Numbered from the stretch's first letter, positions 36,077-45,251 are shown. The stretch: DNA of 64,000 bases from Endozoicomonas sp. 4G (GCF_023822025.1 NZ_CP082909.1:2594001-2658000); one strand, 5' to 3'. Numbers and translations: made by a program. Notes: generated by a model from the letters alone, not told the origin.

Positions 36077-36382
36077 TCAACGAGAAATCAGAGTTTTAAG
36101 CATTGTTTTGATTTCAGCATTATCGGATTTTAGTTCTGCAACGTCAGACTTAAGCGTGGTGACATCGGATTTTAGTTCCGCAACGTCGGACTTAAGGGTG
36201 TTGACATCGGCTTTGAGCTCTACAACATCAGATTGCAGCGCAGCAACATTAACTGTAAGCACAGAAAACGCTCGACGATTCTCGCCCTGGTAATCGTCTA
36301 TTTTCTTATCCAACTTTCCAAAAATACGTACAAGATCAGTAACAGTGGTGTCAATACACTCTTGCCTGGCCCCAAACCCCAT
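36077..36382 (-). CDS. small coiled-coil protein with 14-residue repeats
   Basis: The 101-residue protein starts with a helical segment (TTVTDLVRIFGKLDKKIDDY), then has repeated heptads of the form V.ELK.DV.TLKSD. The DNA shows the matching 42-base tandem period around 36118-36230. A second protein of similar plan is at 42868-43182 (TDVVRIVGG then KVDRL repeats). Such short coiled coils are found beside many genomic islands; function unknown. Confidence 0.65.
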   Translation of the reverse strand: MGFGARQECIDTTVTDLVRIFGKLDKKIDDYQGENRRAFSVLTVNVAALQSDVVELKADVNTLKSDVAELKSDVTTLKSDVAELKSDNAEIKTMLKTLISR

Positions 36383-36817
36383 TACTTTTTACGCCCGAAT
36401 TAGTGGATGAAAGCTTCAAAGTAGCAAAGAAGTGAGAGCTACGGAGCAGTAATCCTGCCTGACCACCCACCCCTCCCAACAAGCAATAACTCCTATTGAC
36501 TATACGGCTAATACCGTATATATTGCGGAAACAACATACAACAAAACTGCATTCCATGGACAAAAAAATGCATACCGATAATAAAGACACCGATACTTTT
36601 CCGACTTTATACAAGGGGTTAACCACCCACCTCATCTTCGCTCCTGTACAAAAACACGACAGCAGCAGGCAATGCATTTAACCCTTAAATCAAGTGCGTA
36701 AATATACCTAAACACAACACAAGCCTTATAGCACCCACCCAAATTTCCTATCACGCTGTTTCAGTATATGCGTGTTCAAGCATTTTCTTATGACAAAGTG
36801 CAGAACAAAACCCGAGG
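36383..36817. other. intergenic stretch upstream of the capsule operon
   Basis: The stretch holds a perfect inverted repeat TATACGG-CTAATA-CCGTATA at 36501-36520, typical in form of toxin-antitoxin operators. It is followed by a short frame (36556-36681, MDKKMHTDNKDTDTFPTLYK) that may be the N-terminal relic of a small gene once controlled by it. The capsule operon promoter should lie in the remaining sequence. Confidence 0.35.
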
Positions 36818-36829
36818 GGCGGTAGCGTG
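36818..36829 (+). promoter_or_regulatory. RfaH ops element (JUMPstart core) of the capsule operon
   Basis: GGCGGTAGCGTG is an exact match to the ops element that recruits the antiterminator RfaH to polysaccharide operons. It lies in the leader 43 bases before kpsM, the expected place, and is preceded by AGG as in JUMPstart sequences. Confidence 0.85.
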
Positions 36830-36871
36830 CCTAAATATAAATCGATACAAATCTAAGCTTCAATTCTGCTG

Positions 36872-37651
36872 ATGCAAACAAGATCTCCCTTACAAATTCA
36901 GTATGCTGTTTTACATGCATTATTGATCCGTGAACTCAAAACCCGTTTTGGGGCCTATCGGCTGGGTATAGCCTGGGCCTTTATTGAACCTGTCCTACAT
37001 ATTGCTGTTTTCATGGGGCTGTTTTATTTCGGTGGAAGAAGCTCTGTTGGGGGTCTTGCAATACCACTTTTTCTAGCCACCGGTATAGCGCCATTTCTGT
37101 ATTTCAGGAAAGTCATATCACAGTCATTGAGTGCGGTTAGTGCTAACAAAAACCTTCTTATCTACCGCCAGGTAAGAGTCTTTGATACCTTTTTGACTCG
37201 CTTTATACTGGAATTTGTTACCTCTTTTATCGTCTTATCGGGGATCATTTTGATCACCTGGTGGGTGGGTTATGAAGTCACTCTGATCAACACTTTGATT
37301 TTTATTTATGCCTACCTTTTGCTGAGCATCATTGCATTCGGTTTAGGTTTAATATTTGGCGTCATCAATACGCTTTACCCTGAGCCTGGTAAAATTATAC
37401 CCGCCTTACTCAGACCACTTATGTTCATCTCTGGCACATTCTTCTCCATCAACGAGATGCCGTCTGCCGCACAGGAACTCTTGCTATGGAACCCGCTGAT
37501 CCATGTGTTTGAATTTATGCGCTCAGCTTTTTCATACCACTATGATACCAGCCTGCTCAGCCTTGAATACGTAGAAATGTGGGCCTTAACATCGTTAACT
37601 TTAGGCCTGCTGATGCTCCGGGCTAATTGGCGCAGGATGCTGACCCAGTGA
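36872..37651 (+). CDS. kpsM: capsule polysaccharide ABC transporter permease (KpsM type)
   Basis: The 259-residue protein is an ABC-2 type permease with about six hydrophobic spans. It begins with the ALLIRELKTRFGAYRLGIAW segment typical of KpsM/Wzm proteins and includes the amphipathic SGTFFSINEMPSAAQELLLWNP region before the last spans. With KpsT it exports lipid-linked capsular polysaccharide across the inner membrane. The stop codon overlaps the kpsT start. Confidence 0.92.
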   Translation: MQTRSPLQIQYAVLHALLIRELKTRFGAYRLGIAWAFIEPVLHIAVFMGLFYFGGRSSVGGLAIPLFLATGIAPFLYFRKVISQSLSAVSANKNLLIYRQVRVFDTFLTRFILEFVTSFIVLSGIILITWWVGYEVTLINTLIFIYAYLLLSIIAFGLGLIFGVINTLYPEPGKIIPALLRPLMFISGTFFSINEMPSAAQELLLWNPLIHVFEFMRSAFSYHYDTSLLSLEYVEMWALTSLTLGLLMLRANWRRMLTQ

Positions 37652-38301
37652 TCACTTTCAATAACGTCACAAAGTACTACCCGACCCCTCAAGGCCGCCA
37701 CTACATACTCAAAAATGTCGACCTGGTTTTGCCCGGTGATAAAAACATCGGCGTGTTTGGTGCCAACGGCAGTGGCAAATCCACTCTTATGCGACTGCTG
37801 GCCGGAGTCGATCACCCCAACAAGGGCAGTATCAAAATAGCAGGCAACGTATCATGGCCTCTGGGCCTTTCCGGCTACCAGGGCAGTATGACAGGACGTG
37901 AAAACGCTGAATTTATCTGCCGGATATACGGAAAAAGCAAAGACGAGATAAGGGAAAAGATCGACTACATCAAAAACTTTTCTGAACTGAATGACTTTTT
38001 TGAAATGCCCCTCAAAAGCTACTCCTCCGGAATGAGATCCAAATTCTCATTCGCAGTCAGCATGGCTTTTGACTTCGACTACTACCTGATTGATGAACTG
38101 ACCGCCGTAGGTGACAAACGATTCCGAGAAAAGTGTCGCGAAACCTTTGATGCAAAAAAAGGAATCGCCAACTTTCTGTTTGTCTCGCACAACATCAACG
38201 AACTAAAGCGACAATGCGACATTGGCATCTATATAAAAGACGGCTCCATCCATGTCCACGACAGCATAGATGATGCCATTACCGCCTATAACTCCATGTA
38301 A
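37648..38301 (+). CDS. kpsT: capsule polysaccharide ABC transporter ATPase (KpsT type)
   Basis: KpsT powers export by KpsM. Walker A FGANGSGKSTLMRLLAG, the signature SYSSGMRSKFSFAVSMA, Walker B YYLIDELTAVGD and the switch His in FVSHN are all present. I prefer the GTG at 37648, which overlaps the kpsM stop (GTGA) and gives the normal length of 217 residues; an upstream TTG would extend it by seven residues. Confidence 0.93.
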   Translation: MITFNNVTKYYPTPQGRHYILKNVDLVLPGDKNIGVFGANGSGKSTLMRLLAGVDHPNKGSIKIAGNVSWPLGLSGYQGSMTGRENAEFICRIYGKSKDEIREKIDYIKNFSELNDFFEMPLKSYSSGMRSKFSFAVSMAFDFDYYLIDELTAVGDKRFREKCRETFDAKKGIANFLFVSHNINELKRQCDIGIYIKDGSIHVHDSIDDAITAYNSM

Positions 38302-38321
38302 ATTTACCTGACTCTCTCGAT

Positions 38322-39560
38322 ATGCCAGATACTATTGAAACACCGCCTCAAGCACCGCCTAAAAAAGAACAGGAAGCAAAAAAAAGCGAAGCTCCTAAGG
38401 CGCCTGCTTACACGATTCAGAAAAAGTTCAAGAAAAAGCTCAAACAGCTTAACCTTGCCAAAAAACTCAAGTCCGCGCTTCTGAGGCGTCAGGCCAGGCG
38501 CTGGTTTACCGGCATTGTGCTTATTCCCTGGTTACTCTGCGCCCTATACTTCACCCTGATCGCTTCAGACCGTTATGTATCTGAAGCCAGCTTTCTTATC
38601 GAGAGAAGCGATTCCGGTGGCGCCTCTATGGAAGGCCTGAGCCTGTTCGGCATAACGCCACAAGCCAGCAATGACCAAAGAATTCTGGAGACTTTCATTC
38701 AGTCACCCGACATGCTGGAGCACCTTAATAAAGAGCTGAATATAAGACAGCATTACATCGACTCCGCCGACTGGCTCTCCAGACTCTCCCCGTCTGCCAG
38801 CCAGGAAGACTTTCTCGATTATTACCGCAGCCATATCACCGTTCACTACGATGATACCAACGGCATGCTGGAAATGGAGGTTCAAGGTTTTGAACCCGAA
38901 TACACCAAGCAAGTCACCGACCAGATTCTTTTAAAAAGCGAAAGCTTTGTGAATGAAATCAGTCACAACCTGGCCAACGAACAGTTAACCTTTGTCCGCT
39001 CAGAAGTTGAACGCGCAGAACAAAGACTCAAGGACTTCACCCGCAGACTCCTGAACTTCCAGAACGAAACCGGATTGCTGAGCGTCGAGCAACAAGGTGC
39101 AGCACTGAGCGGCATTATGAACGAGCTACAGGCGGAACTGGTTAGAAACGAAACCGAGTTGCAAACCCTGACGTCCTACCTGAACCAGAACTCCTCCCAG
39201 GTCGTTGCCTTAAAACAACGGATCGAGGCACTTAAGGCACAAATCATCACCGAAAAAGACAAACTGGTGGACAGTGAAAGCACTTCCCTCAACGACCTTG
39301 CTGCCCAGCAACAAGAGTTGCAACTGGATCTGGACCTGGCGACTCAAGCCTATACATCGGCACTGGTAGCCCTGGAAACCACACGCACCGAGGCAAGCCG
39401 TAAATTAAAGCAGCTGGTTGTCGTCAGTAGCCCGTACCAGGCACAGGACGCCAAGTACCCCAAGGTGGCCTACACCCTTATCAACATACTGCTGGTGTTG
39501 CTGATGATTTTTGCGCTGGCCCGTATGATTCGCGCCACTATCCGCGAGCATCGTGACTAA
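38322..39560 (+). CDS. kpsE: capsule export inner-membrane protein (KpsE type)
   Basis: The 412-residue protein is a polysaccharide co-polymerase-like export factor. It has a Pro/Lys/Ala-rich cytoplasmic N-terminus (residues 1-60), a membrane span (GIVLIPWLLCALYFTLIAS) near 65-84, a periplasmic domain with long coiled coils (residues 205-360) and a second span (LINILLVLLMIFALA) near the C-terminus. It links the KpsMT transporter to the outer-membrane KpsD and lies directly between those genes. Confidence 0.9.
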   Translation: MPDTIETPPQAPPKKEQEAKKSEAPKAPAYTIQKKFKKKLKQLNLAKKLKSALLRRQARRWFTGIVLIPWLLCALYFTLIASDRYVSEASFLIERSDSGGASMEGLSLFGITPQASNDQRILETFIQSPDMLEHLNKELNIRQHYIDSADWLSRLSPSASQEDFLDYYRSHITVHYDDTNGMLEMEVQGFEPEYTKQVTDQILLKSESFVNEISHNLANEQLTFVRSEVERAEQRLKDFTRRLLNFQNETGLLSVEQQGAALSGIMNELQAELVRNETELQTLTSYLNQNSSQVVALKQRIEALKAQIITEKDKLVDSESTSLNDLAAQQQELQLDLDLATQAYTSALVALETTRTEASRKLKQLVVVSSPYQAQDAKYPKVAYTLINILLVLLMIFALARMIRATIREHRD

Positions 39561-39590
39561 CAAATAATGAATACCCCAGACTATCCATTT

Positions 39591-41228
39591 ATGAAACAAC
39601 AACTCATTACAACAGCCGCCGCTCTTATGTTGAGCCTGTCGGCCTACGCAACAACAGCGATCCCCGAATCCACGGAATCACAAACCGTGGGCCCGGAACT
39701 GGTCGAAGACGTCACACACCACACAGTATTCGGTCAAAACTTATTTGAAGGTTTCAAACAGGCAGAATTCAAAGGCTTCAACCCTGAATACCGGCTGGCC
39801 ATTGGCGACAGAGTCACCCTGCAAATGTGGGGCGCTTACCAAGTCACCGTTGAGCTCACCGTCGATGCCCAGGGCAATGTCTTTATTCCCCAGGTAGGGC
39901 CGGTACAACTGCAAGGCGTTGCCAACAAAGACCTGAACCAGGTGATCGAGAAAAAGGTTCGCAGTGTTTACCAGAAAAACGTCAACGTCTACGCCAGCCT
40001 GAACTCAGCAGAACCGGTGAAACTGTTTGTAACCGGCTTTGTGAAATCACCCGGCCTTTATGGCGGCTTTTCATCCGATTCCATTCTGGCCTTTCTGGCA
40101 AAATCCGGAGGCATACGTCCAGAGTCTGGTAGTTACCTGAACGTCGAACTAAAACGAAACGGCAAGACCAGAGCCACCTTTAACCTCTACGACTTTCTGC
40201 TCACAGGCACTATTGAACAGGTGCAACTGGGCGACGGTGACACACTGGTTGTTAACACACGACAAGGGGTCGCCTCTTTTGATGGACTGGTAGAAAACCC
40301 GGTCCAGATCGAATTTGCCAACGGCATGACTGCTTTAAAAGATGCCCTGAACCTCGTTGGTGTCTTACCCGAAGCCACCCACGTTCGCATCGCCAGAAAC
40401 CAGATGGCTAAGCGAAATGTGGAATACCTGCCCCTGACTGAAATAGCCAACGTGCAACTGGAGAGTGGCGATGAAGTCACCGTGGTATCAGACAAAATGC
40501 CCGGCACCATCAGCGTTTCCGTAGAGGGTGAACACAATGGCCAGGCTGTTTACATCCTCCCTTATGGCAGCACCATCAAAGACTTAATGGCCCGGCTCAC
40601 CCCTAACGACCGATCCAATATGGCAGCAATGCAACTGTTCCGAGAGTCTGTGGCAAAACGCCAGAAAGCCATGCTGGAAGTTCAGTTGAAACAACTTGAA
40701 CAAGCGGCACTGTCAGCAAGAAGTGAAAGCATCGGCGAAGCAAACCTCAGAAAAGCCGATGCCCAATCCATCCTGCAATTCGTAGAAAGAGCCCGTAAGA
40801 CACAACCACGGGGTCAGGTACTGTTAGGCCAGAACGAAACCCGCATGGATGTCTTGCTGAAAGACCAGGATAGAATCGTTATACCTAATAAATCCGTCCT
40901 GGTACAGGTGCACGGTGAAGTCATGTTCCCCAATGCCATGGTCTTTGACAACACCAAGACCATTGACGACTACGTGTCTGCCGCCGGGGGTTACTCTCAA
41001 AAAGCTGACCAGTCCCGTGTGCTGATTCTCCATAGCGACGGCACCATTTCACGCATTGAGTATAACGATGGCTGGTTTAGCAGCGGCCTGGCTAAGCACG
41101 ACGTTAAACCCGGCGATGAGATTCTGGTTATGCCGCAGGCGGATGAGAAAACCATGCAGTATACCAGCGATATTATGCAGGTGATTTATCAGATAGCTAT
41201 GAGTACGGCTGTGGTGCTTACCTTGTAA
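39591..41228 (+). CDS. kpsD: capsule export outer-membrane protein (KpsD type)
   Basis: The protein (about 545 residues) starts with a signal peptide (MKQQLITTAAALMLSLSAYA). A polysaccharide export domain follows (YRLAIGDRVTLQMWGAYQVT, VFIPQVGPVQLQGV) and several SLBB-type beta-grasp repeats, the last being VQVHGEVMFPNAMVFDN with DDYVSAAGGYSQKADQS. It forms the export path through periplasm and outer membrane. An ATG 8 codons upstream is also possible, but the signal peptide begins at 39591. Confidence 0.9.
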   Translation: MKQQLITTAAALMLSLSAYATTAIPESTESQTVGPELVEDVTHHTVFGQNLFEGFKQAEFKGFNPEYRLAIGDRVTLQMWGAYQVTVELTVDAQGNVFIPQVGPVQLQGVANKDLNQVIEKKVRSVYQKNVNVYASLNSAEPVKLFVTGFVKSPGLYGGFSSDSILAFLAKSGGIRPESGSYLNVELKRNGKTRATFNLYDFLLTGTIEQVQLGDGDTLVVNTRQGVASFDGLVENPVQIEFANGMTALKDALNLVGVLPEATHVRIARNQMAKRNVEYLPLTEIANVQLESGDEVTVVSDKMPGTISVSVEGEHNGQAVYILPYGSTIKDLMARLTPNDRSNMAAMQLFRESVAKRQKAMLEVQLKQLEQAALSARSESIGEANLRKADAQSILQFVERARKTQPRGQVLLGQNETRMDVLLKDQDRIVIPNKSVLVQVHGEVMFPNAMVFDNTKTIDDYVSAAGGYSQKADQSRVLILHSDGTISRIEYNDGWFSSGLAKHDVKPGDEILVMPQADEKTMQYTSDIMQVIYQIAMSTAVVLTL

Positions 41229-41325
41229 GGTGGCACTGCATCCTCTCACAGCTAGCACAACCAGGCTGTGATATCCGTAAACCCCTGGCTCCCACTCCAG
41301 AGGTTGTCGCAAAACTCCAAACACT

Positions 41326-41425
41326 CGTTCCCACGCTGCGCGTGGGAATGCATACCTCCCCCGAGAAGCTGACTCTACAGCGCGAGATAGGTATGGGTTC
41401 CCACGCTGGAGCATGGGAACCAGAG
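41326..41425. repeat. REP-like palindromic repeat, complete copy
   Basis: The unit contains a first hairpin CGTTCCCACGCTGCGCGTGGGA, a spacer ATGCATACCTCCCCCGAGAA with GACTCTACAGCG, and a second hairpin GGTTCCCACGCTGGAGCATG with GGAACC. This is the uninterrupted version of the unit that carries the IS1182 element (43200/44913) and the group II intron (58680/60539). No gene lies in 41,229-41,562. Confidence 0.85.
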
Positions 41426-41562
41426 TTTGATTCCGTTCACCCTGAGCGGAGTCGAAGGGTGCCGGGCACAATCTTTATGGTTGGCTCAAAGTCCACACCC
41501 TCTAAACTTTCCTTACTCAAAATCTAAAGCTACGATGAGTAGTAAATTTCCAGAGTAAGAAA

Positions 41563-42003
41563 ATGAACAAACAACAAAATACCCGCTGGCAACAGCGATT
41601 CGATAACTACCAGCACGCCCTGAGCGAATTACAAACAGCTGTAGAGATGGCCCACAGCCGCAAGTTAAACAAGCTTGAAATTCTGGGCCTGATCAAATTC
41701 TTTGGCTATACCCACGAGTTGGCCTGGAACACCCTGAAAGACTTTTTCACTGAACGAGGAGCTGTAAAAATGTACGGCTCCCGGGATACCACCCGTCTTG
41801 CCTTCAAAGAAGGGCTTATCGAACAGGGTGAAATTTGGATGAACATGATCGCAAGTAGAAACCTGGCATACGACGCCTATCAGGAAGAAGTCGCCCAGAA
41901 GTTATACGAAAATATCATCAACCAGTACTATTCCGAATTCAAGGCACTGGAGCTGGTGTTAAAAAATCTGGGTAACAAATCTCTTGATTCCGGCAGCCAT
42001 TGA
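41563..42003 (+). CDS. HI0074-family (HEPN-like) nucleotidyltransferase partner protein
   Basis: The 146-residue protein is a helical bundle of the HI0074/'nucleotidyltransferase substrate-binding' family: RWQQRFDNYQHALSELQTAV at the start, LEILGLIKFFGYTHELAWNT, then LKDFFTERG and GLIEQGEIWMNMIASRNLAY. These proteins normally pair with a small MNT-type nucleotidyltransferase encoded next to them. No such partner is found here. Confidence 0.85.
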   Translation: MNKQQNTRWQQRFDNYQHALSELQTAVEMAHSRKLNKLEILGLIKFFGYTHELAWNTLKDFFTERGAVKMYGSRDTTRLAFKEGLIEQGEIWMNMIASRNLAYDAYQEEVAQKLYENIINQYYSEFKALELVLKNLGNKSLDSGSH

Positions 42004-42061
42004 TAACCCGGCGTTGGTTGAGCCTACTCAGTTCAAAGCCTCCTGACCTTGGAGACAAACA

Positions 42062-42556
42062 ATGCCACTCAACAAAAAATATCTATCCCTTTTCGAGCAA
42101 AACTGGTCTGAATCCCAAAGAGCCGTTAAACGCATGAAAGCCTCCCTCAGCAGGCTTAAACAGCACTTCCCATTAACCGCTCAAGCACTCAAGACGGAAG
42201 ATGAAGCGCTATCTGAAAAACTTGACGCTTTCAGGATTCGATTTGAAGTTCTGCAAAACTGTATTGGCAACAAGCTCTTCAGAAACTTGCTACGAATGGA
42301 AGACGAAGAAGGCTTGAACATGGCAGACACGTTATCACGGATGGAAAAGCGACAGATCCTGAGTTCTGCCGACAGCTGGCGGAAAATGCGTGAAATTCGG
42401 GAGGCATTTTCGCACGACTACCCAGAAGCTGAGTCGCAACGGGCTGAAGCCCTTAACATGGCATGGGCTGAGGCTCCCGAACTGATTAAAATCACTGATA
42501 AGATCGAAGCCTACCTACTCAAGCTCCACAGTATACAGTTAGGTGGTGATCATTGA
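42062..42556 (+). CDS. HEPN-like helical protein
   Basis: The 164-residue protein is entirely helical and basic. It contains IREAFSHDYPE near residue 120, an R-x4-H motif of the kind that forms the RNase centre of HEPN toxins. It follows the HI0074-type gene by 58 bases in the same direction and may form a complex with it. The family is not known to me by name; the HEPN assignment rests on the motif and the neighbour. Confidence 0.5.
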   Translation: MPLNKKYLSLFEQNWSESQRAVKRMKASLSRLKQHFPLTAQALKTEDEALSEKLDAFRIRFEVLQNCIGNKLFRNLLRMEDEEGLNMADTLSRMEKRQILSSADSWRKMREIREAFSHDYPEAESQRAEALNMAWAEAPELIKITDKIEAYLLKLHSIQLGGDH

Positions 42557-42580
42557 TAAACACAGGCGATCCAGGTGCTT

Positions 42581-42748
42581 ATGCTGCAACGGGCACAGAG
42601 AGAGATTCGGGAGGAAATGGGACGGCTCAGAAGCCGTTTCCGGGCCGGTGAGCTGACGGATCGGCAGCTTGAGCAATCTATCGAGTGGTTGCGTAAGCAC
42701 ATGGAAACGCTGGATCAGAAAGCTCGGGAGCAGCAGGGGCGGGAGTAG
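42581..42748 (+). CDS. 55-residue charged helical protein
   Basis: An ATG at 42581 opens 55 codons (MLQRAQREIREEMGRLRSRF, then RAGELTDRQLEQSIEWLRKH). It is very rich in Arg, Glu and Gln and likely one or two helices. A terminator follows at once, which supports a real gene. No function is known. Confidence 0.4.
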   Translation: MLQRAQREIREEMGRLRSRFRAGELTDRQLEQSIEWLRKHMETLDQKAREQQGRE

Positions 42749-42755
42749 AAGGCAG

Positions 42756-42790
42756 AAAAAAGCCATACGCTTGACGGGTCTGGCTTTTTA
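42756..42790 (+). terminator. Rho-independent terminator after the HEPN cluster
   Basis: AAAAAGCCA (42757-42765) pairs with TGGCTTTTT (42781-42789) across a 15-base loop, followed by a T-rich stretch. Confidence 0.8.
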
Positions 42791-42867
42791 CTTTTCCTTA
42801 TTAATTTTTGCGCCTGTTTCTTAATCTCTGCTACGCTGATAGCTCATTCGATAATTGAGGTAAAACG

Positions 42868-43182
42868 ATGAACGCAACGGCAAAAAAAGAACAAAATAAC
42901 GAGTACGATCACCAGCTTAACACTTTAACGGATGTCGTCAGAATTGTTGGTGGAACACGCTCTGACGTTAAGGTGCTTGACAGCAAGGTTGATCGGCTGA
43001 GTCAAGATGTTAAGGTTCTTGACAGCAAGGTTGATCGGCTTGAGCAGAAAGTAGACCAGCAAGGCGAGCTATTGAACCAGCAAGGCAAGCGATTGGATCA
43101 GCAAGGAGAGCGATTAGACCAGCAAGGCGCTGACATTGCCGCCATCAAAGAAATGGTCCAAGTCTTACTTACTCGACAATAA
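42868..43182 (+). CDS. small coiled-coil protein with heptad repeats
   Basis: GAGG lies 10 bases before the ATG. The 104-residue product has a helical head (YDHQLNTLTDVVRIVGGTRS), then repeats of KVLDSKVDRLSQDV and QQG(E/K)(L/R)LDQQGER, a continuous coiled coil ending in IKEMVQVLLTRQ. The head resembles that of the protein at 36077-36382. Function unknown. Confidence 0.65.
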   Translation: MNATAKKEQNNEYDHQLNTLTDVVRIVGGTRSDVKVLDSKVDRLSQDVKVLDSKVDRLEQKVDQQGELLNQQGKRLDQQGERLDQQGADIAAIKEMVQVLLTRQ

Positions 43183-43199
43183 GCTACCTCGTTCCCACG

Positions 43200-44919
43200 C
43201 TCTGCGAGGGTGTCGCGAAACCCAAGACAAACAGGTATCATTGTCTTGATATCTGTTTGCCCGTGATGACCAATGACAACCAAACAAAAAATCAAAGTGC
43301 ACCAGCCTCCCCAGCAGGATATGTTTTCTCCTGCTCCTTCCGAGAGACAAAAGCTACGCACAATCCGCCATTCATCACGGCGATTTATTCATCCTGATGC
43401 TGACGAGATCTTTTTGTCCGGCCATCCGTTGCGTCAGCATCTGGAGATGACCAACGACAAAACTCCTTTTGTTATTTCAGACTTACTGGATGAACAGGAC
43501 TGGTCTGTTTTTGAGCAAGACTATGCAGAATCCGGTCGCCCACCTTATGCGCCGCGCTGCATGGCTGGATTGATTTTGTATGCAATTATTAATGGCGTCA
43601 CCTCCCTCAGGTTTATTGAGCGAATGGCTCGGATGGATTTGGGTTGTATGTGGGTCAGTGGCGGTATATTTCCGGATCATGCCAATATCGGACGATTTAT
43701 CACCCGGCATCAAGAAGCCCTGAATGGCTCCTTTTTCGAGGCATTAACTCAGTCAGTACTCAACCGCACAGGGTCAGCAAATGACTCAGTCGCTGGAGAT
43801 GGAACCTTAATTGAGGCTGCTTGCTCCAACTACAAATTGATCAAAGAAGAAGCAGCTCGCGCAGCGGTTGAGGAAAGCAAAGCCCGATTAGAAAAGGCAC
43901 CTGATGATGAGTCCTTGAAAGAAGCACTGACCCATCAAACAGAAGTGTACGACACATTACAGGAGCGTCAGGCAAAGCAAAAACGCAGGGGCAAAAAAAA
44001 CACATCGGACACAAGGATAAGTCCAACAGAGCCAGAAGCCGCCCGCCACAAAATGAAACGGGGCAGAGGGTATGCACAGGCTTATCTTCCCTCTGTGCTA
44101 GCTAATGAAGAACGAGTGGTTCTGGCTGCTGCTGTTGATCCAACCAATGAAGCCGCAGTGATCCCTCAGATGATGGATCAGGCAGAACGCATAATAGGCA
44201 AAACACCGGAAGAGCTGCTGGTCGATGGTAGTTACTTTACAGACAGCGTGATTAATGACTCGCTGGCAAGAGATGTCAGCCTACTGTGTCCAGAAAGTGG
44301 TAATCCGGGCAAGCCTAAAAAGAATCAGAAATTCCATAAAGGCAGCTTCCGATATGAATCGGAAGAGGATGCGTACATATGCCCGGCAGGTCAGAAACTA
44401 ACGCTCATCTATCGCCCGAGAAATCCGAGCCACTCGAAGGCGCAATGGACTTATGGCGGTGCAGCCTGCAGTGATTGCCCGTTGAGAAAGCAATGCACCA
44501 CTAGCAAGGCTGGGCGAAAAATCAGGCGCTTTGCTATGGATAGCGTTAAAGATGAGCTGCGCCGGGTTATGGAACATCCAGCGGCAAAGAAGGCTTATAA
44601 GAAACGTCAAGGGATGGTTGAGCCAGTGTTCAGTTATTTACGAACTGTTCAGGGGCTAAACCGCTTCCGCCGTCGGGGATTAGACTCAGTGAAGCTGGAG
44701 TTTAACCTCCACCTCCTAGCTTATAACCTGAGCAGGGCAGTAGCCTTTGCTTTGCAGCGTTTATTTACAGTGATTTGGGAAATATTAGCGATCATCCGCA
44801 CTCAATGGCTAATAATCGCTAAAACCCAAAATTTAAAACTGTCGCATGGGGATGGCAAGTTTTTTAGGGTTACCGGCGCTCATGAAACTGTTTAACGGTT
44901 TTGCAACACCCTCTCTGCG
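43200..44919 (+). mobile_element. IS1182-family insertion in a REP palindrome
   Basis: The element is 43207-44912 (1706 bases) with ends AGGGTGTCGCGAAACC and (inverted) AGGGTGTTGCAAAACC. CTCTGCG is duplicated at 43200-43206 and 44913-44919. Joining the flanks restores GTTCCCACGCTCTGCGTGGGAA, the palindrome of the local REP family, so the insertion is in the hairpin loop region. Confidence 0.9.
43273..44895 (+). CDS. IS1182-family transposase
   Basis: The 540-residue protein has the IS1182 layout: the DUF772-type N-terminal domain (YAPRCMAGLILYAIINGVTS with RFIERMARMDLGCMW), the first catalytic Asp region SVAGDGTLIEAACSNYKLIK, the second in EELLVDGSYFTDSVINDSL, a Cys-rich insert (YICPAGQKL, CSDCPLRKQC), and the Glu in KKRQGMVEPVFSYLRTVQGL. 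The frame is intact and may be active. Confidence 0.92.
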   Translation: MTTKQKIKVHQPPQQDMFSPAPSERQKLRTIRHSSRRFIHPDADEIFLSGHPLRQHLEMTNDKTPFVISDLLDEQDWSVFEQDYAESGRPPYAPRCMAGLILYAIINGVTSLRFIERMARMDLGCMWVSGGIFPDHANIGRFITRHQEALNGSFFEALTQSVLNRTGSANDSVAGDGTLIEAACSNYKLIKEEAARAAVEESKARLEKAPDDESLKEALTHQTEVYDTLQERQAKQKRRGKKNTSDTRISPTEPEAARHKMKRGRGYAQAYLPSVLANEERVVLAAAVDPTNEAAVIPQMMDQAERIIGKTPEELLVDGSYFTDSVINDSLARDVSLLCPESGNPGKPKKNQKFHKGSFRYESEEDAYICPAGQKLTLIYRPRNPSHSKAQWTYGGAACSDCPLRKQCTTSKAGRKIRRFAMDSVKDELRRVMEHPAAKKAYKKRQGMVEPVFSYLRTVQGLNRFRRRGLDSVKLEFNLHLLAYNLSRAVAFALQRLFTVIWEILAIIRTQWLIIAKTQNLKLSHGDGKFFRVTGAHETV

Positions 44920-44972
44920 TGGGAAGTTTGATTAAAGAGTATCAGGGTTTTTGAGTGCCCGTCAGTTTTGGG

Positions 44973-45164
44973 TCAGGTGTCGAAATCACGGTGAATACTA
45001 TGGTATTCATCGACAGCGTCACTGAGGTTTTTTTCGGCAACGTGCGGGTTCACTGAAGCAATCTTCGTGTCGTCAATAATTGAAACGGCCTATTCCGCAG
45101 CTATCACCAGGTGCCCTGCTGCTTTTTCACTACGCTCGACGTATTCATTGCAGTATTTAAACAT
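44973..45164 (-). pseudogene. small frame with an internal amber stop, unassigned
   Basis: From the ATG at 45164 the frame reads MFKYCNEYVERSEKAAGHLV, then a TAG at 45092-45090, then stays open to a TGA at 44975-44973 (ending DAVDEYHSIHRDFDT). The amino-acid composition looks coding, but no family is recognised. The rest of 44,920-45,251 shows nothing else. Confidence 0.25.
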
Positions 45165-45251
45165 TTCTATCTCTTTTTTGCCTTTTTCCCAAATAGTTAT
45201 TACTCGCTGATCTTATGTATAAATATCTCGTTTGCATTCGGGTATCTCTGA

